From: Gigantopelta aegis
Taxonomy: Eukaryota > Mollusca > Gastropoda > Neomphalida > Peltospiridae
Reading direction: 5' to 3'
Length of the DNA stretch: 64,000 nucleotides
Assembly (NCBI RefSeq): GCF_016097555.1
Contig: NC_054704.1
Location: 43,753,630 to 43,817,629, forward strand
The translations under genes were made by a program, and so were the position numbers. The first letter of the stretch is position 1, and every line of letters starts with the position of its first letter. Shown one piece after another: positions 34,878 through 46,377 of the stretch. The notes beneath the pieces were generated by a model, which searched no databases, was not told the DNA's origin, and worked only from the letters and a program-made list of their open reading frames with translations.

Positions 34878-34894
34878 GAGTCCACCCAGTGACG
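34842..34894 (+). pseudogene. tRNA-Asn 3' piece at the half-LINE junction
   Basis: This begins AGCGCGTTCGGCTG directly after the A-rich tail, and contains the anticodon arm, T arm and 3' acceptor strand but lacks the first 21 nt. The flank then follows the unit sequence (GGTTATTTTTACCAATAATA). Confidence 0.9.
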
Positions 34895-35698
34895 GTTATT
34901 TTTACCAATAATACTTTTGTTGTCATAGGCGTACGGGCTCCCATTTTTTTTAGGGGGATAGGCTGGCTTTTGCCCAAATTAAAAGAAAATGCACGAATCT
35001 GGATAATATTATTCGTGTTAGCAGTACTACGAAACAGCAACTGAATCGCTACGCATTTTTACAAGGATTATAACTGCGTTTGAGGGTAGAATTATGGAAA
35101 TACATGGTAGAAAGGTCTCAGCTTAGCACATTTTCCCCTAATACCGTATCATATTTTCCCGAATTTGACGTTTTGCTCCAACACTAGGGGGGCAACTGCC
35201 CCACCCCCTGTTTTGTACGCTTATGTTTGTTGTTCTACTTTTGAAATTCTGTAGATAAAAAATAAGTGAACAGGTTTTACTGAACTTATTTGCTAATAAA
35301 AGTTTCCATATATGTGTATATTTTACTAATTTTAAAACAGACTAAAGTACGGCCACTGAACCCATAATATCTATATGTGCACACAGTGCGAAAAAAAGTT
35401 GCAGGCCCGTATTTAGGGGGGGGGGGAGGGGTTCGTCCGAACCCTCCCGTAAAAGCTGAGATCCACTTTTTTTCTCTCTTTTTTATATTGCACAAATGCT
35501 TCACTGTAACTTTTGCAACTTTCCCACAAAACAATGTTTGCTTATCTTCATCATTTAGCAATCCCCTTACCTGCAGTGTACATGATTCAGAATATCCAAC
35601 TAATCTGGCAAAAAAAAAGAAGAAGTAAAAACGAACCTACATGTAGCAAAAAAAAATTAATTGTACTTTCTGGTATATTGATGACCTCGTAGCATTCG
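34842..35698 (+). repeat. 3.85-kb unit D, partial, ends at the gap
   Basis: This covers unit sequence from the middle of the tRNA to GATGACCTCGTAGCATTCG, then the N run. It is nearly identical to 32781-33436 and to the corresponding part of unit B. Confidence 0.9.
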
Positions 35699-35898
35699 NN
35701 NNNNNNNNNNNNNNNNNNNNNNNNNNNNNNNNNNNNNNNNNNNNNNNNNNNNNNNNNNNNNNNNNNNNNNNNNNNNNNNNNNNNNNNNNNNNNNNNNNNN
35801 NNNNNNNNNNNNNNNNNNNNNNNNNNNNNNNNNNNNNNNNNNNNNNNNNNNNNNNNNNNNNNNNNNNNNNNNNNNNNNNNNNNNNNNNNNNNNNNNNN
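35699..35898. other. Assembly gap (200 N)
   Basis: A run of 200 N. The round length suggests a placeholder, so distances across it are not reliable. The missing sequence likely includes a (GA)n tract and the 5' end of the next LINE. Confidence 0.98.
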
Positions 35899-35996
35899 AC
35901 GTGTTTGACTTCGGCTCCCGTTTGGAAAGTTTTTGGTTTGTTTGTTTTTTTGTGGTAAAGCTGCCTGGGTCCAGTTTTTCTGGTGTAGGAGTAAAA

Positions 35997-37154
35997 ATGA
36001 GTGAAGAAGGTGATGTGGAGAGAGGAGAGTTGAAGAAAGTGATTTACAGAAAAGAATGTACGGTGGTGGTACATGTTGGAGACAATAGAAAGATGGCGGC
36101 TGGTGAGTTGATTGAGTTTTTGACTGAACAAGTGGGTGATGTGATACATGCATGTGTGCCGAAGGGGCCTGATAGATATGAAGTAACTGTTGATGACGTT
36201 GTGCAGGCAAGGATGATTTCTGAAAGTGAATCGTTGGAATTAAATGGCTTTAGGATGAAAGCAAGATTGTTACATTCAGAGAGTGTTGTGGTGTCGTTCT
36301 TGCATTTACCAGCGTACATTACTGATGAAGATATTGAAAACAGGTTGAAGTCTATGAAGATAGAGCTCATTACTCCTATTTATAGACGTTTCTACAAGGG
36401 AACAAACATCGCGGATGGAACAAGGTATGTTCGAGTAAAATTTCCACCAGAAATCAAAAGTTTGCCTTATTCTATGAAATTTAAGACAGTTGAAGGTGTT
36501 GAATTTTTCCGAGTTCTGCATGACAACCAACTTAAGGTGTGTTACAACTGTATGTTAGACAGTCATGTCATTCGAAATTGCCCTAACATTGTTTGCCATT
36601 TTTGTAAGGAAAAGGGACATTATGTTAAAGACTGTCATAAAACCTTTCTGTGCGATAGATGTGGGAATAAGGAGGAAGAGTGCGTGTGCAGTGTACATGA
36701 TGATGATAATGAATATATTGATGATGATGATGATGATGATGATAGTGATGATATGAATGTTGAGTCGCAAGAAAGCCAGGTTACAGTCACGGGACAGCAG
36801 GAAAGTCATGTCGAGGAGAAAAGTTCTCATAACAAGATTACACCGGTCAAGAACAAAGACAAGCTACAGAAAAGGCCAAGTGTGGTGGCGACTGGAAATG
36901 TTGAGTGTACGGGAGGAAAATCAGCTGAGAATAGTGTTAAGAAGGAAGCGGACACCATGGAAACAACAATTGACAACACGCAACAGAGGAGGGTTTCGCG
37001 TCGGTCACGCTTAGTTAAACGCCCGGCTGATGACTCGATTTGGAGTGTGGTCACGACGAGAAAACAAAAGAGACAAGCTGCGATTGCTAAAAGTGTGGAT
37101 GATAGTGTGAATAAGCGAAGAATGAATGAGAGTGAGAATGTTGGTAAGCTTTAA
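35997..37154 (+). CDS. Tx1-like LINE ORF1 (CCHC gag-like protein)
   Basis: 385 codons from the ATG at 35997 (MSEEGDVERGEL). The frame is open back to 35901, so an upstream start at or before the gap is possible. Residues ~95-175 form the conserved block VVVSFLHLPAYITDEDI to VEFFRVLHDNQLKV. Two perfect knuckles follow, CYNCMLDSHVIRNC and CHFCKEKGHYVKDC (C-x2-C-x4-H-x4-C), and a third Cys cluster CDRCGNKEEECVC. Next come an Asp-rich run encoded by a (GAT)n tract near 36720 and a basic tail (KQKRQ). The expected role is binding the element RNA to form the RNP. It overlaps ORF2 by 29 nt in a different frame, so ORF2 probably needs reinitiation or readthrough. Confidence 0.85.
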   Translation: MSEEGDVERGELKKVIYRKECTVVVHVGDNRKMAAGELIEFLTEQVGDVIHACVPKGPDRYEVTVDDVVQARMISESESLELNGFRMKARLLHSESVVVSFLHLPAYITDEDIENRLKSMKIELITPIYRRFYKGTNIADGTRYVRVKFPPEIKSLPYSMKFKTVEGVEFFRVLHDNQLKVCYNCMLDSHVIRNCPNIVCHFCKEKGHYVKDCHKTFLCDRCGNKEEECVCSVHDDDNEYIDDDDDDDDSDDMNVESQESQVTVTGQQESHVEEKSSHNKITPVKNKDKLQKRPSVVATGNVECTGGKSAENSVKKEADTMETTIDNTQQRRVSRRSRLVKRPADDSIWSVVTTRKQKRQAAIAKSVDDSVNKRRMNESENVGKL

Positions 37155-40100
37155 AATGTTTGAAATGGATTGTATTATGAATTTCTTTTTATTTACAATG
37201 TTGTTATTGTCTTTAAATGTTAATGGTTTGAGGGATATTGATAAGTTAAATTCAGTGTTTGCAACTATTAAAAGTAGACATGCTAATATAATTTTTCTTC
37301 AAGAAACATTTTGGGATGATAATTTTATTGAGAGATATAAGCATTTATGGGATGGAAAAATATTTTATAATAATTGTCCATATAAAAATAGAAGGGGTGT
37401 GGCTATATTGATATCTAAAGAATGTCAATATGAATTTACTTTTAATAGTTCTGACACTGAAGGCAGAATTTTAAAAATTAATGCAAACATTGATAATGAT
37501 ATATATAGTTTTATTAATGTGTATGCGCCAAATAATATTGATGAAAAAGTTTTTTTTTTCAAAGAATTAAGTAACTTTATAGATTTAAAAAATAATATAA
37601 TGGCTGGAGATTTTAATGATATATTTGATCCTTCTTTAGATCTTGGAATTAATACTACTACTTTTAATTTGAAAAGTAGTACTGTATTACAGTCTGTTCT
37701 TGATAAGTTTAACTTGATAGATATTTGGCGTTATAGAAATCCTGACAAGAGAGAGTTTAGTCGGACACAAATTGTTCAAAGTGTCCTAAAACAGTCTAGG
37801 ATAGATTTCTTTTTACTCTCTAGAAATATTTTACATTTTGTTGTTAATTCATACATATCTTATACCACCTTTAGTGATCATAATTTTGTGTCTCTTAAGT
37901 TGGATTTTTCTCGTGTGGAGAGGGGTCAAGGTATCTGGATTTTTAATAATGAGTTACTGAATGATGAACTTTTTTGTAATGCGATTTCTAATGTTATAGA
38001 TAATGCTTGTGACTGTCCTTTGTTTCAGACAGAACCTCTTGTATGGTGGGATAATTTAAAATTTAAAATGAAAAAATGTGCAACATATTTTGCTATTAAT
38101 AAACGTAAATTAGAAACTGAAAAATATTATTTTATTCAAAATGCTTTAAAACGGGAATATTCTAAATTAGCTTTAAATAAACAACATGATTTAACATATT
38201 TACAAATTTTACAAGAAAAATTAAAGTTAATAGAACAATCTAAATGTAATGGTGCTATTTTAAGATCAAAAGTGGAATGGAATTTTGAGTCTGATAAAAA
38301 TACAACGTTTTTTCTCAATTTAGAAAAATCAAAACAAGAATCAAATTCAGTTAAAGAACTTAATACAATTAATGGATTATCTAGGAAAACAGAAGATATA
38401 CTTGCATGTGCACATGACTTTTATTCTAAATTATATACCAAAGAAGATATAGATGTAGATAAAGAAGAAGAAGTCTTAAATTTAATTTCGAATAGAATAA
38501 CAGAATTTGAAAGTGAAACTTGTGATAATGATATATCGATTGAAGAATTAACAAAAGCATTGAAAGGTATGAATAGGAATAAATCACCAGGTATGGATGG
38601 TCTTACTGTTGAGTTTTATCTTAAATTTTGGGAGAAATTAAAAAACAAATTTCATAAAGTTGTTATGTCAATCCAAAATGAAGAATATTTATCACGTAGT
38701 ATGAAAAAAGGAATTATCAGTCTTTTTTATAAGAAAAAAGGCGATAAAACAAATCTTAAAAACTTTAGACCGATAAGTCTTTTAAATGTTGATTATAAAA
38801 TTATATCCAAAGTTCTCGCAAATCGTTTAAAATTAGTTTTGTCATCTATTATTTCTCCTGAACAAACGTGTTGTGTTCCGGGTAGAGATATAGTTGATAA
38901 TATTATGTCAGTCCGTGATGTTATTGATTTTGTAGATATGAATAACCAGGAATGTTTTTTGATTAAAATAGATCAAGAAAAGGCGTTTGATAGGGTATCG
39001 CATAGTTTTATAGTCAGAGTTTTGAATAAATTTAATTTTGGTAATAAATTTATTTCTTGGATTAAAATACTATATAATGATATTAAAAGTAGTGTTAAAA
39101 TTAATGGTCATTTAACGCCTTTCTTTCCTGTTACTAGAGGTGTTAGACAGGGATGTCCAATTTCGATGATGCTATATGTAATTGTTGCTGAACCTTTAAA
39201 TAGCTTGTTAAAAAGTGAGCAACAAATTAATGGAATAAAATTGAATAATGAATTTAATTCTTTATTATTTCAACATGCTGATGATACTACTATCACTGTA
39301 CAAGATGCTCAGTCTGTTGAGGTGGTTTTTCGCACTGTCAATTATTTTTGTCTTGCTACGGGTGCAAAGGTAAATATTGAAAAATCAGAAGTACTTTGTC
39401 TTGGTAAAGCCGCGGAGAAATATTTGTCATTTAACATTCCTGTTGCTCTTAATAAAGATTGTGTCCAAATTCTTGGCATTTATTTAGGTCCAAATAAAGC
39501 ATTGTGCGAAAGATTAAATTGGAAAATAAAAATTGAAAAATTTAATTCATTGATTAACATGTGGAAACAAAGAAAACTTACTTTAAATGGTAAAGCAACA
39601 GTGTGGAATACCTTATTAACTTCTAGATTATGGTATATAATTAGTGCAATTCATGTTCCTAGGTGGGTTGAACAAGAAATTCAGAAGTTGTTTTGTAAAT
39701 TTATGTGGGATGATAAAATACCATTAATAAAATATTCGACTATTATTGGGAGTAAAAGTTCAGGTGGGCTTAATATTCAAGATATCTTTTTAAAGAAAAT
39801 TGCTTTTCGTATTAAATTATTAAAGAAATATTTTAATAATGATTTCAGTTCTGTTTGGAAACATACAATGTCTGAATTTCTTGCTAAATACATGAATATG
39901 AACTTGTCTTTTAATATTTTTAATATAGTTTTTGATGAACCAGCTTTGGCTAACATTAACCCTTTTTATGCTGAGGTTTTGTTGGCATGGGACAACATTT
40001 CAAAGCGTGAACGCATTTTCCCCTTAGATTTAGATCAAATATTATATCAGCCAATATTTCATAATCCATTTATTAATTACAAAAATCAATTATTATGTTT

Positions 40101-40770
40101 TAATTCTTTTATTAAAAGTGGTATTATAACGGTGGCTGATATTGCATATGAAGTTATACCGGGATTTTTACCGGTATCTGCAATTGTCGAAATTATTAAA
40201 GAAAAATATCCTGATATGTTGGCAGCAGAAATTTCTACTGCTTATTATGTAATTCTGAACTCGCTTCCTGGTGAATGGAAAAGACTTATTTTAAATAATA
40301 TTAAAAATTCGTCACAAGTTAAAGATTTGTTCTTGATTAATAATAATGAAACAATAAATGTAAGTAAATTTAATGTTAAATTAATATATTCCTTACTAAT
40401 TTCACAAAATTTTAAATTACCTTCTTGTTTAGAAAAATGGCATGATTTGGGGTTTGTTATAGATTGGAAGCCAGTTTGGAAAATAATACATTACTGTGAT
40501 AAGACTTCGGAATTTGTTGACTTAGATTTTAAAATTGCTCATAACATTATTTTCACATACTCTAAATTATTTAAATATGGCAAGGTATCATCTAGCCAAT
40601 GTCCTGTTTGTTTTAAGGAAGAAGAAGATATGTGTCATTTATTTTTGTATTGTGATGAACTTTATGATTTAATTTCTATTTTTTATGAATTATGTATTTA
40701 TATGTTTAAGGATACTGGATTTTCTTTAGAAAATATTAAAAAAAATGTTGCTTTTCGGGTGTTATTTTAA
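37126..40770 (+). CDS. Tx1-like LINE ORF2: endonuclease-reverse transcriptase
   Basis: 1214 codons. The AP-like endonuclease runs ~28-260: LSLNVNGLRD, FLQETFW, GDFNDIFD (~160), SRIDFFLL and SDHNFVSL (~249), so its catalytic set is present. The reverse transcriptase runs ~480-760: KSPGMDGLTVEF, FRPISLLNVDYKII, IDQEKAFDRVS, RGVRQGCPIS and the catalytic HADDTT (~717). The C-terminal finger is CPVCFKEEEDMCHLFLYC (~1158). The frame ends early at 40770. The expected continuation (FKIQTCSNEFINALLSIYRI to 41044) lies in another frame, so one indel near 40755-40770 breaks the last ~95 residues, though EN, RT and finger are whole. The start is uncertain; the ATG at 37126 is the first in frame. Its role is nicking target DNA and copying the RNA in place. 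Confidence 0.88.
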   Translation: MRVRMLVSFKMFEMDCIMNFFLFTMLLLSLNVNGLRDIDKLNSVFATIKSRHANIIFLQETFWDDNFIERYKHLWDGKIFYNNCPYKNRRGVAILISKECQYEFTFNSSDTEGRILKINANIDNDIYSFINVYAPNNIDEKVFFFKELSNFIDLKNNIMAGDFNDIFDPSLDLGINTTTFNLKSSTVLQSVLDKFNLIDIWRYRNPDKREFSRTQIVQSVLKQSRIDFFLLSRNILHFVVNSYISYTTFSDHNFVSLKLDFSRVERGQGIWIFNNELLNDELFCNAISNVIDNACDCPLFQTEPLVWWDNLKFKMKKCATYFAINKRKLETEKYYFIQNALKREYSKLALNKQHDLTYLQILQEKLKLIEQSKCNGAILRSKVEWNFESDKNTTFFLNLEKSKQESNSVKELNTINGLSRKTEDILACAHDFYSKLYTKEDIDVDKEEEVLNLISNRITEFESETCDNDISIEELTKALKGMNRNKSPGMDGLTVEFYLKFWEKLKNKFHKVVMSIQNEEYLSRSMKKGIISLFYKKKGDKTNLKNFRPISLLNVDYKIISKVLANRLKLVLSSIISPEQTCCVPGRDIVDNIMSVRDVIDFVDMNNQECFLIKIDQEKAFDRVSHSFIVRVLNKFNFGNKFISWIKILYNDIKSSVKINGHLTPFFPVTRGVRQGCPISMMLYVIVAEPLNSLLKSEQQINGIKLNNEFNSLLFQHADDTTITVQDAQSVEVVFRTVNYFCLATGAKVNIEKSEVLCLGKAAEKYLSFNIPVALNKDCVQILGIYLGPNKALCERLNWKIKIEKFNSLINMWKQRKLTLNGKATVWNTLLTSRLWYIISAIHVPRWVEQEIQKLFCKFMWDDKIPLIKYSTIIGSKSSGGLNIQDIFLKKIAFRIKLLKKYFNNDFSSVWKHTMSEFLAKYMNMNLSFNIFNIVFDEPALANINPFYAEVLLAWDNISKRERIFPLDLDQILYQPIFHNPFINYKNQLLCFNSFIKSGIITVADIAYEVIPGFLPVSAIVEIIKEKYPDMLAAEISTAYYVILNSLPGEWKRLILNNIKNSSQVKDLFLINNNETINVSKFNVKLIYSLLISQNFKLPSCLEKWHDLGFVIDWKPVWKIIHYCDKTSEFVDLDFKIAHNIIFTYSKLFKYGKVSSSQCPVCFKEEEDMCHLFLYCDELYDLISIFYELCIYMFKDTGFSLENIKKNVAFRVLF

Positions 40771-41263
40771 AATACAAACCTGCTCAAATGAATTCATCAA
40801 TGCTTTGCTCTCAATATACAGAATATCAGTTTTCAAGAGACGTTTAATAGCGGAATCAAGGGGGGTAAATGTTAATATTGTTAAGTTTTTTAAACATTAT
40901 ATGAGACAGTACTTCTTAATACTTTTAAATCAATATCGCTTTAAAAATAGATTTCCTGCATTTATTAATAAATATATTAAAAATAATATATTTTTTAATC
41001 TAAATAATGATGAATTAGTTTTTAAATACCCACTTGAAAACTGATATTTATATTTAGTATATATCTTTAAAAAATTAACATTAGCTTGTAAGATAGATAT
41101 CCCTCAATTTTCTTTTAATTTTTGCGTGTGCTTGTGTGAATGTGTGTGTGTGTGATAAATGTGTGGTTGGTTCTATGTGAGAGTACGTGTGTGGATTTGT
41201 GTGAATCTTTATCTTATTTTTATATGTAAATTTTATATACATGTGCAATATTGAGTTTCACGA

Positions 41264-42881
<1,618 letters not shown>

Positions 42882-42917
42882 AACTGTCCAAATATCCGTC
42901 TAGCTCTCTTACCGTCA

Positions 42918-43306
42918 CTACCGGCCTCGGTGGCGTCGTGGTTAGGCCATCGGTCTACAGGCTGGTAGGTACTGGGTTCGGATCCCAGTCCAAAGCATGG
43001 AATTTTTATTCCAGATATCGACTCCAAACCCTGAGTGAGTGCTCCGCAAGGCTCAATGGGTAGGTGTAAACCACTTGCACCGACCAGTGATCCATAACTG
43101 GTTCAACAAAGGCCATGGTTTGTGCTATCCTGCCTGTGGGAAGCGCAAATAAAAGATCCCTTGCTGCTAATCGGAAAGAGTAGCCCATGTAGTGGCGACA
43201 GCGGGTTTCCTCTCAAAATATGTGTGGTCCTTAACCATATGTCTGACGCCATATAACCGTAAATAAAATGTGTTGAGTGCGTCGTTAAATGAAACATTTC
43301 TTTCTT
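42918..43306 (+). mobile_element. SINE-B (unit F)
   Basis: The tandem-duplicated SINE-B with the same TCTTACCGTCA duplication on both sides. One base differs from unit C near 43000 (GGAATTTTT for GGGATTTTT). Confidence 0.9.
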
Positions 43307-44649
43307 TCTTACCGTCAGAGAACTCGGGCTAGGAGGACGCGTGAATGGAATCTACTGAATATACCGTATTTCCTCGAATAATCGCCTCATTTCAAAATGG
43401 TCGCAGACCAGGCGCTTATTGGAGGCCAGCGCTCATTGGAGACCCGGCCTTTATACAAAACTTTAAACTTTCATAAAACAATAAACATATTAATATTAGT
43501 TGTCCGTGTAAAGTACCTAGCGTCAACGTCATTACTGGAATAGGCCAATGAGTAATCAGTTTTCGGCTGTGTTACCCGGCGTTTCATGGAGGCCCGGCGC
43601 TTACTAGAGGCCCGGTGTCTATTTTTGTTGCAAAGTGTTACAGACCCGGCGCTTATTGGAGGCCGGTGTTTATTAGAGGAACTACGGTACATAAAAAGTG
43701 ATTGATACGCATTACGGATCACGCATACGTATACACATGCGGATTTTGGACAAATTGAATTTGCGTCTTGTTAGTTCAGATGAGGGTTTCTGAAATAAGA
43801 TAGGAAGACGATATTGCTGATTTAAGGACCTCCCCGGGCAATACATTAATGTTAAAGCCCTTGGCGATGTTACATTGTTAGAACAGAAGACTCAAGCCAA
43901 GAAACATACGGGTACATATCGGGTACCCCAAGAAGACATATTGCCTGGAGAAGGTGGGTTTCTTTTAGTGTGGTCCTCCTACATTTAAATTTTCTGAGGT
44001 TTTCTGATTTTTGTTTATACTTGTATTTCTTTCTTGTTTTATTTTCGTCATAATTTATATTTCTTTCTTGTACGTGTGTTTTGGGTAACCCAGCCCTACC
44101 TACTCCGAATCGGACATCTGGACGGTTATGATCGCTATCTCAGTCAGAGATAACTATAATATAGTGAAAACACGGCATGGCTACCTACCACCGGGTAGGC
44201 AACGATTCCCGCTCTAATACAACATGCAATAACCCTATGTTTGACATTAAATACCATTACATTCAACATGAATCATTTTCGAGTTCGCTGATAACAAATA
44301 TTTGACATATTAACCACTAATACACACACTATAGGAAGAAACCCGTTATCACCGACGTATTTAACTGGAACATTATTGAAAAGGAGTGTTGTCAGGTTTC
44401 TTGTTGCTGATCGAGTGAACATAAACGTCCAAATCATATAAATGTCCGTCTAGCTCTCGAACGGCAAAGTACTCGGGTTATGTACATGAGTGTCATAGTT
44501 CATTGTGTCTGCACCTGTCCCGGACGGAGAAGCCAGTGAAAAGTCGACACATGCGCCCACGTCAGGCGTGCACTACAACAGCTTGCTCTGAATTTGCACG
44601 TTGACCCTATGACCCTGATCATGTGTTTGCAATTCATTAATATAATCAA

Positions 44650-44655
44650 GTCTCT

Positions 44656-44706
<51 letters not shown>

Positions 44707-44723
44707 GAGTCCACCCAGTGACG
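44650..44723 (+). tRNA. tRNA-Asn (GTT), unit F
   Basis: A complete 74-nt cloverleaf identical to the other unit copies. A five-T run follows at once. Confidence 0.9.
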
Positions 44724-44729
44724 GTTATT

Positions 44730-44883
44730 TTTAGAATTATTTTATGTTGTGAACACGCTGCACTTGTATACACCGTAGAGGTGGGACAAAGCCCAGTGGT
44801 AAATATAAATTGTGTGAAAAGGGTTAAAAAAGCGCATTCGGCTGTTAACCGAAAGGTTGGTGGTTCGAGTCCACCCAGTGACG
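44730..44883 (+). repeat. 107-bp spacer element plus truncated tRNA-Asn
   Basis: GAATTATTTTATGTTGTGAA to GGGTTAAAAA (44730-44830) is followed by AGCGCATTCGGCTGTT, a tRNA-Asn lacking its first 21 nt (44831-44883). The same arrangement recurs after the tRNAs at 54092, 55156 and 56066. An A-tract followed by the same tRNA breakpoint as the half-LINE suggests a short insertion of the same kind. Here a ~54-bp target duplication leaves the upstream tRNA whole. Confidence 0.7.
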
Positions 44884-45228
44884 GATATTTTGCAATTAAT
44901 TTATATTATGAAACATAGCATCCAATAGTTTTCGGATGTGTGGTCTCCTTTTGTCCTTCCTTTCTTTTCTCCACCCCCTCCCCCATTAATTCCAGTTTGG
45001 CTTCACATAAAATGAAATGTTAAATATTTTGTGTAAATGCAAAATATATTGTTCCGATTTTATTAATTGTGGCTGTTAATCAAGTTTAAACATATCTTTT
45101 TTATTATTTTTAATTCCATTTCTCTTTCCAATTCTACTTTTAGTCAATAGAACACTGTGTGGAATCACCACCATCGCACTTTAATTGCCTTTTTCCTTTT
45201 GTTTTGTTCTGAAAATAGAACTCATCAT
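44884..45228 (+). repeat. tRNA 3'-flank block and upstream region of GT copy 2
   Basis: This matches 8809-9060 and 18597-18860. It then jumps, relative to 18890-19115, straight to TTCCATTTCTCTTTCCAATT and the polypyrimidine tract ending GAAAATAG at 45228, equivalent to the acceptor-like site at 19449. Confidence 0.65.
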
Positions 45229-45238
45229 CCGAGCTGGT

Positions 45239-46377
45239 ATGAGAAGAAAATGGCTGCATGTTCTAACAAGTGGTGGTGTGATTTTCATTTGCTTTTGGCT
45301 ATACTCAGCACAAATGAAGCCTTGTCGGATGGTAGTTGTCTCCCCTTTTCAGGAGCAGGCGTCACATGACGAGAAACGTCTACACGCACCAGCTAATCAT
45401 CTGCAAATAAGAACTAATTCTAACAAGACCAATTTGATAGACATGGAGGAAAATAAGATAATTTGTTTGGAACCAAACATCTGTAAAGAAGACCCAACCC
45501 ATGAAGTTTATAAATACATCAGGACTGATTCTTTTAACAGAATGCTGCAAGGGCGCATAGACTAACTCATAACATCACCCATGATACCAAGGTCATACCA
45601 AATATTGTTCACTTTACATGGTATGTGAGTAAGAGAAAAAACATTTTCCGCTTCCACCACTTGATATCTGTTCTGTCTGCTCACAGATTCATCAAACCAT
45701 CGGTGATATATTTCTGGTGCGAATCGGTCCCCGAGGGAGATTACTTCAAAGAAGCAAGGACCAAGGTTCCAGAACTGAAATTGGTGTACAGACTTCCGCC
45801 GACTGAGATTTACGGACAGAGAGTGGATGTTGCCGAACACGTCACTGACGTCGTCAGACTGGAGGTTTTGATGGAGTATGGCGGCATCTACTTCGACCTA
45901 GACGCCGTGGCCGTGAAGCCTCCGGACGACTTGTTACACTACGAAACAGTAATGGGGTGGGAATCACCGTCTGGGCTGTGCAACGGGATCATACTGTCTT
46001 CCCCGTGGGCGAATTTCCTCAAGATCTGGCACAGAGAGTATTACAGCTTCCAGGATAGATTCTGGTCCTACCATTCTGTGCGTCTTCCCGCTGAACTGAC
46101 GAAGAGATACCCCGATCTTATCTACACGGAAACGGCTTCTATTAACAGGCCCAACTGGTCTCCCCAGGAACTGGCGACGCTGTACCAGGAAGGTAACATT
46201 TACGACTTCAAAACGAAGAATTACTTTGTGAACCTTTGGTTCACACAACATGGCGTGGATCACAACCCATGTGACATCCGCACGTGGAATACAACGGTTG
46301 GTGACCTTTTTCGCCACGTTTACTACGGGGACCATAAGATATGGCCGTCCATGAATGACAGAGACTTTAAATTTTAG
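45239..46377 (+). pseudogene. GT32-like glycosyltransferase copy 2, single frameshift
   Basis: This is a close paralogue of 19470-20609 across the whole length, with the same membrane anchor, IVHFTWY, GGIYFDLDAVAV and CNGIILSSPWANFL. Near 45562 two bases are missing relative to copy 1 (ATAGACTAACTCAT against ATAGACGTGACTCAT). The first 109 codons therefore end in a stop, and the remaining ~270 codons are open only in the other frame. No other break is seen, so the loss is recent or it is a sequence error. Substitutions are mostly conservative (for example RQHGVDHN to TQHGVDHN). The second half alone lacks the membrane anchor. It lies directly right of the 3.85-kb array. Confidence 0.85.

Larger units (their letters stand above)
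35899..41263 (+). mobile_element. Tx1-like LINE, nearly intact
   Basis: This has a two-ORF non-LTR retrotransposon layout: CCHC ORF1 (35997-37154), overlapping ORF2 (37126-40770, continuing in another frame to 41044), and a 3' UTR of ~220 bp rich in TG without a clear poly-A tail. The unit sequence resumes at AATTTTAAAACAGAC (41264). The 5' UTR is lost in the gap. ORF1 with paired zinc knuckles plus the FRPISLLNVDYKIISKVLAN-type RT points to the Tx1/L1 group; the clade is inferred. Its 3' junction lies in unit spacer, not in the tRNA. Confidence 0.85.
42882..44729 (+). repeat. 3.85-kb unit F, left half
   Basis: The unit resumes with SINE-B, the minisatellite relic, the conserved block and tRNA-Asn. 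It ends just after GGTTATTTTTA, where the array stops and the 44730 spacer begins. Confidence 0.9.
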
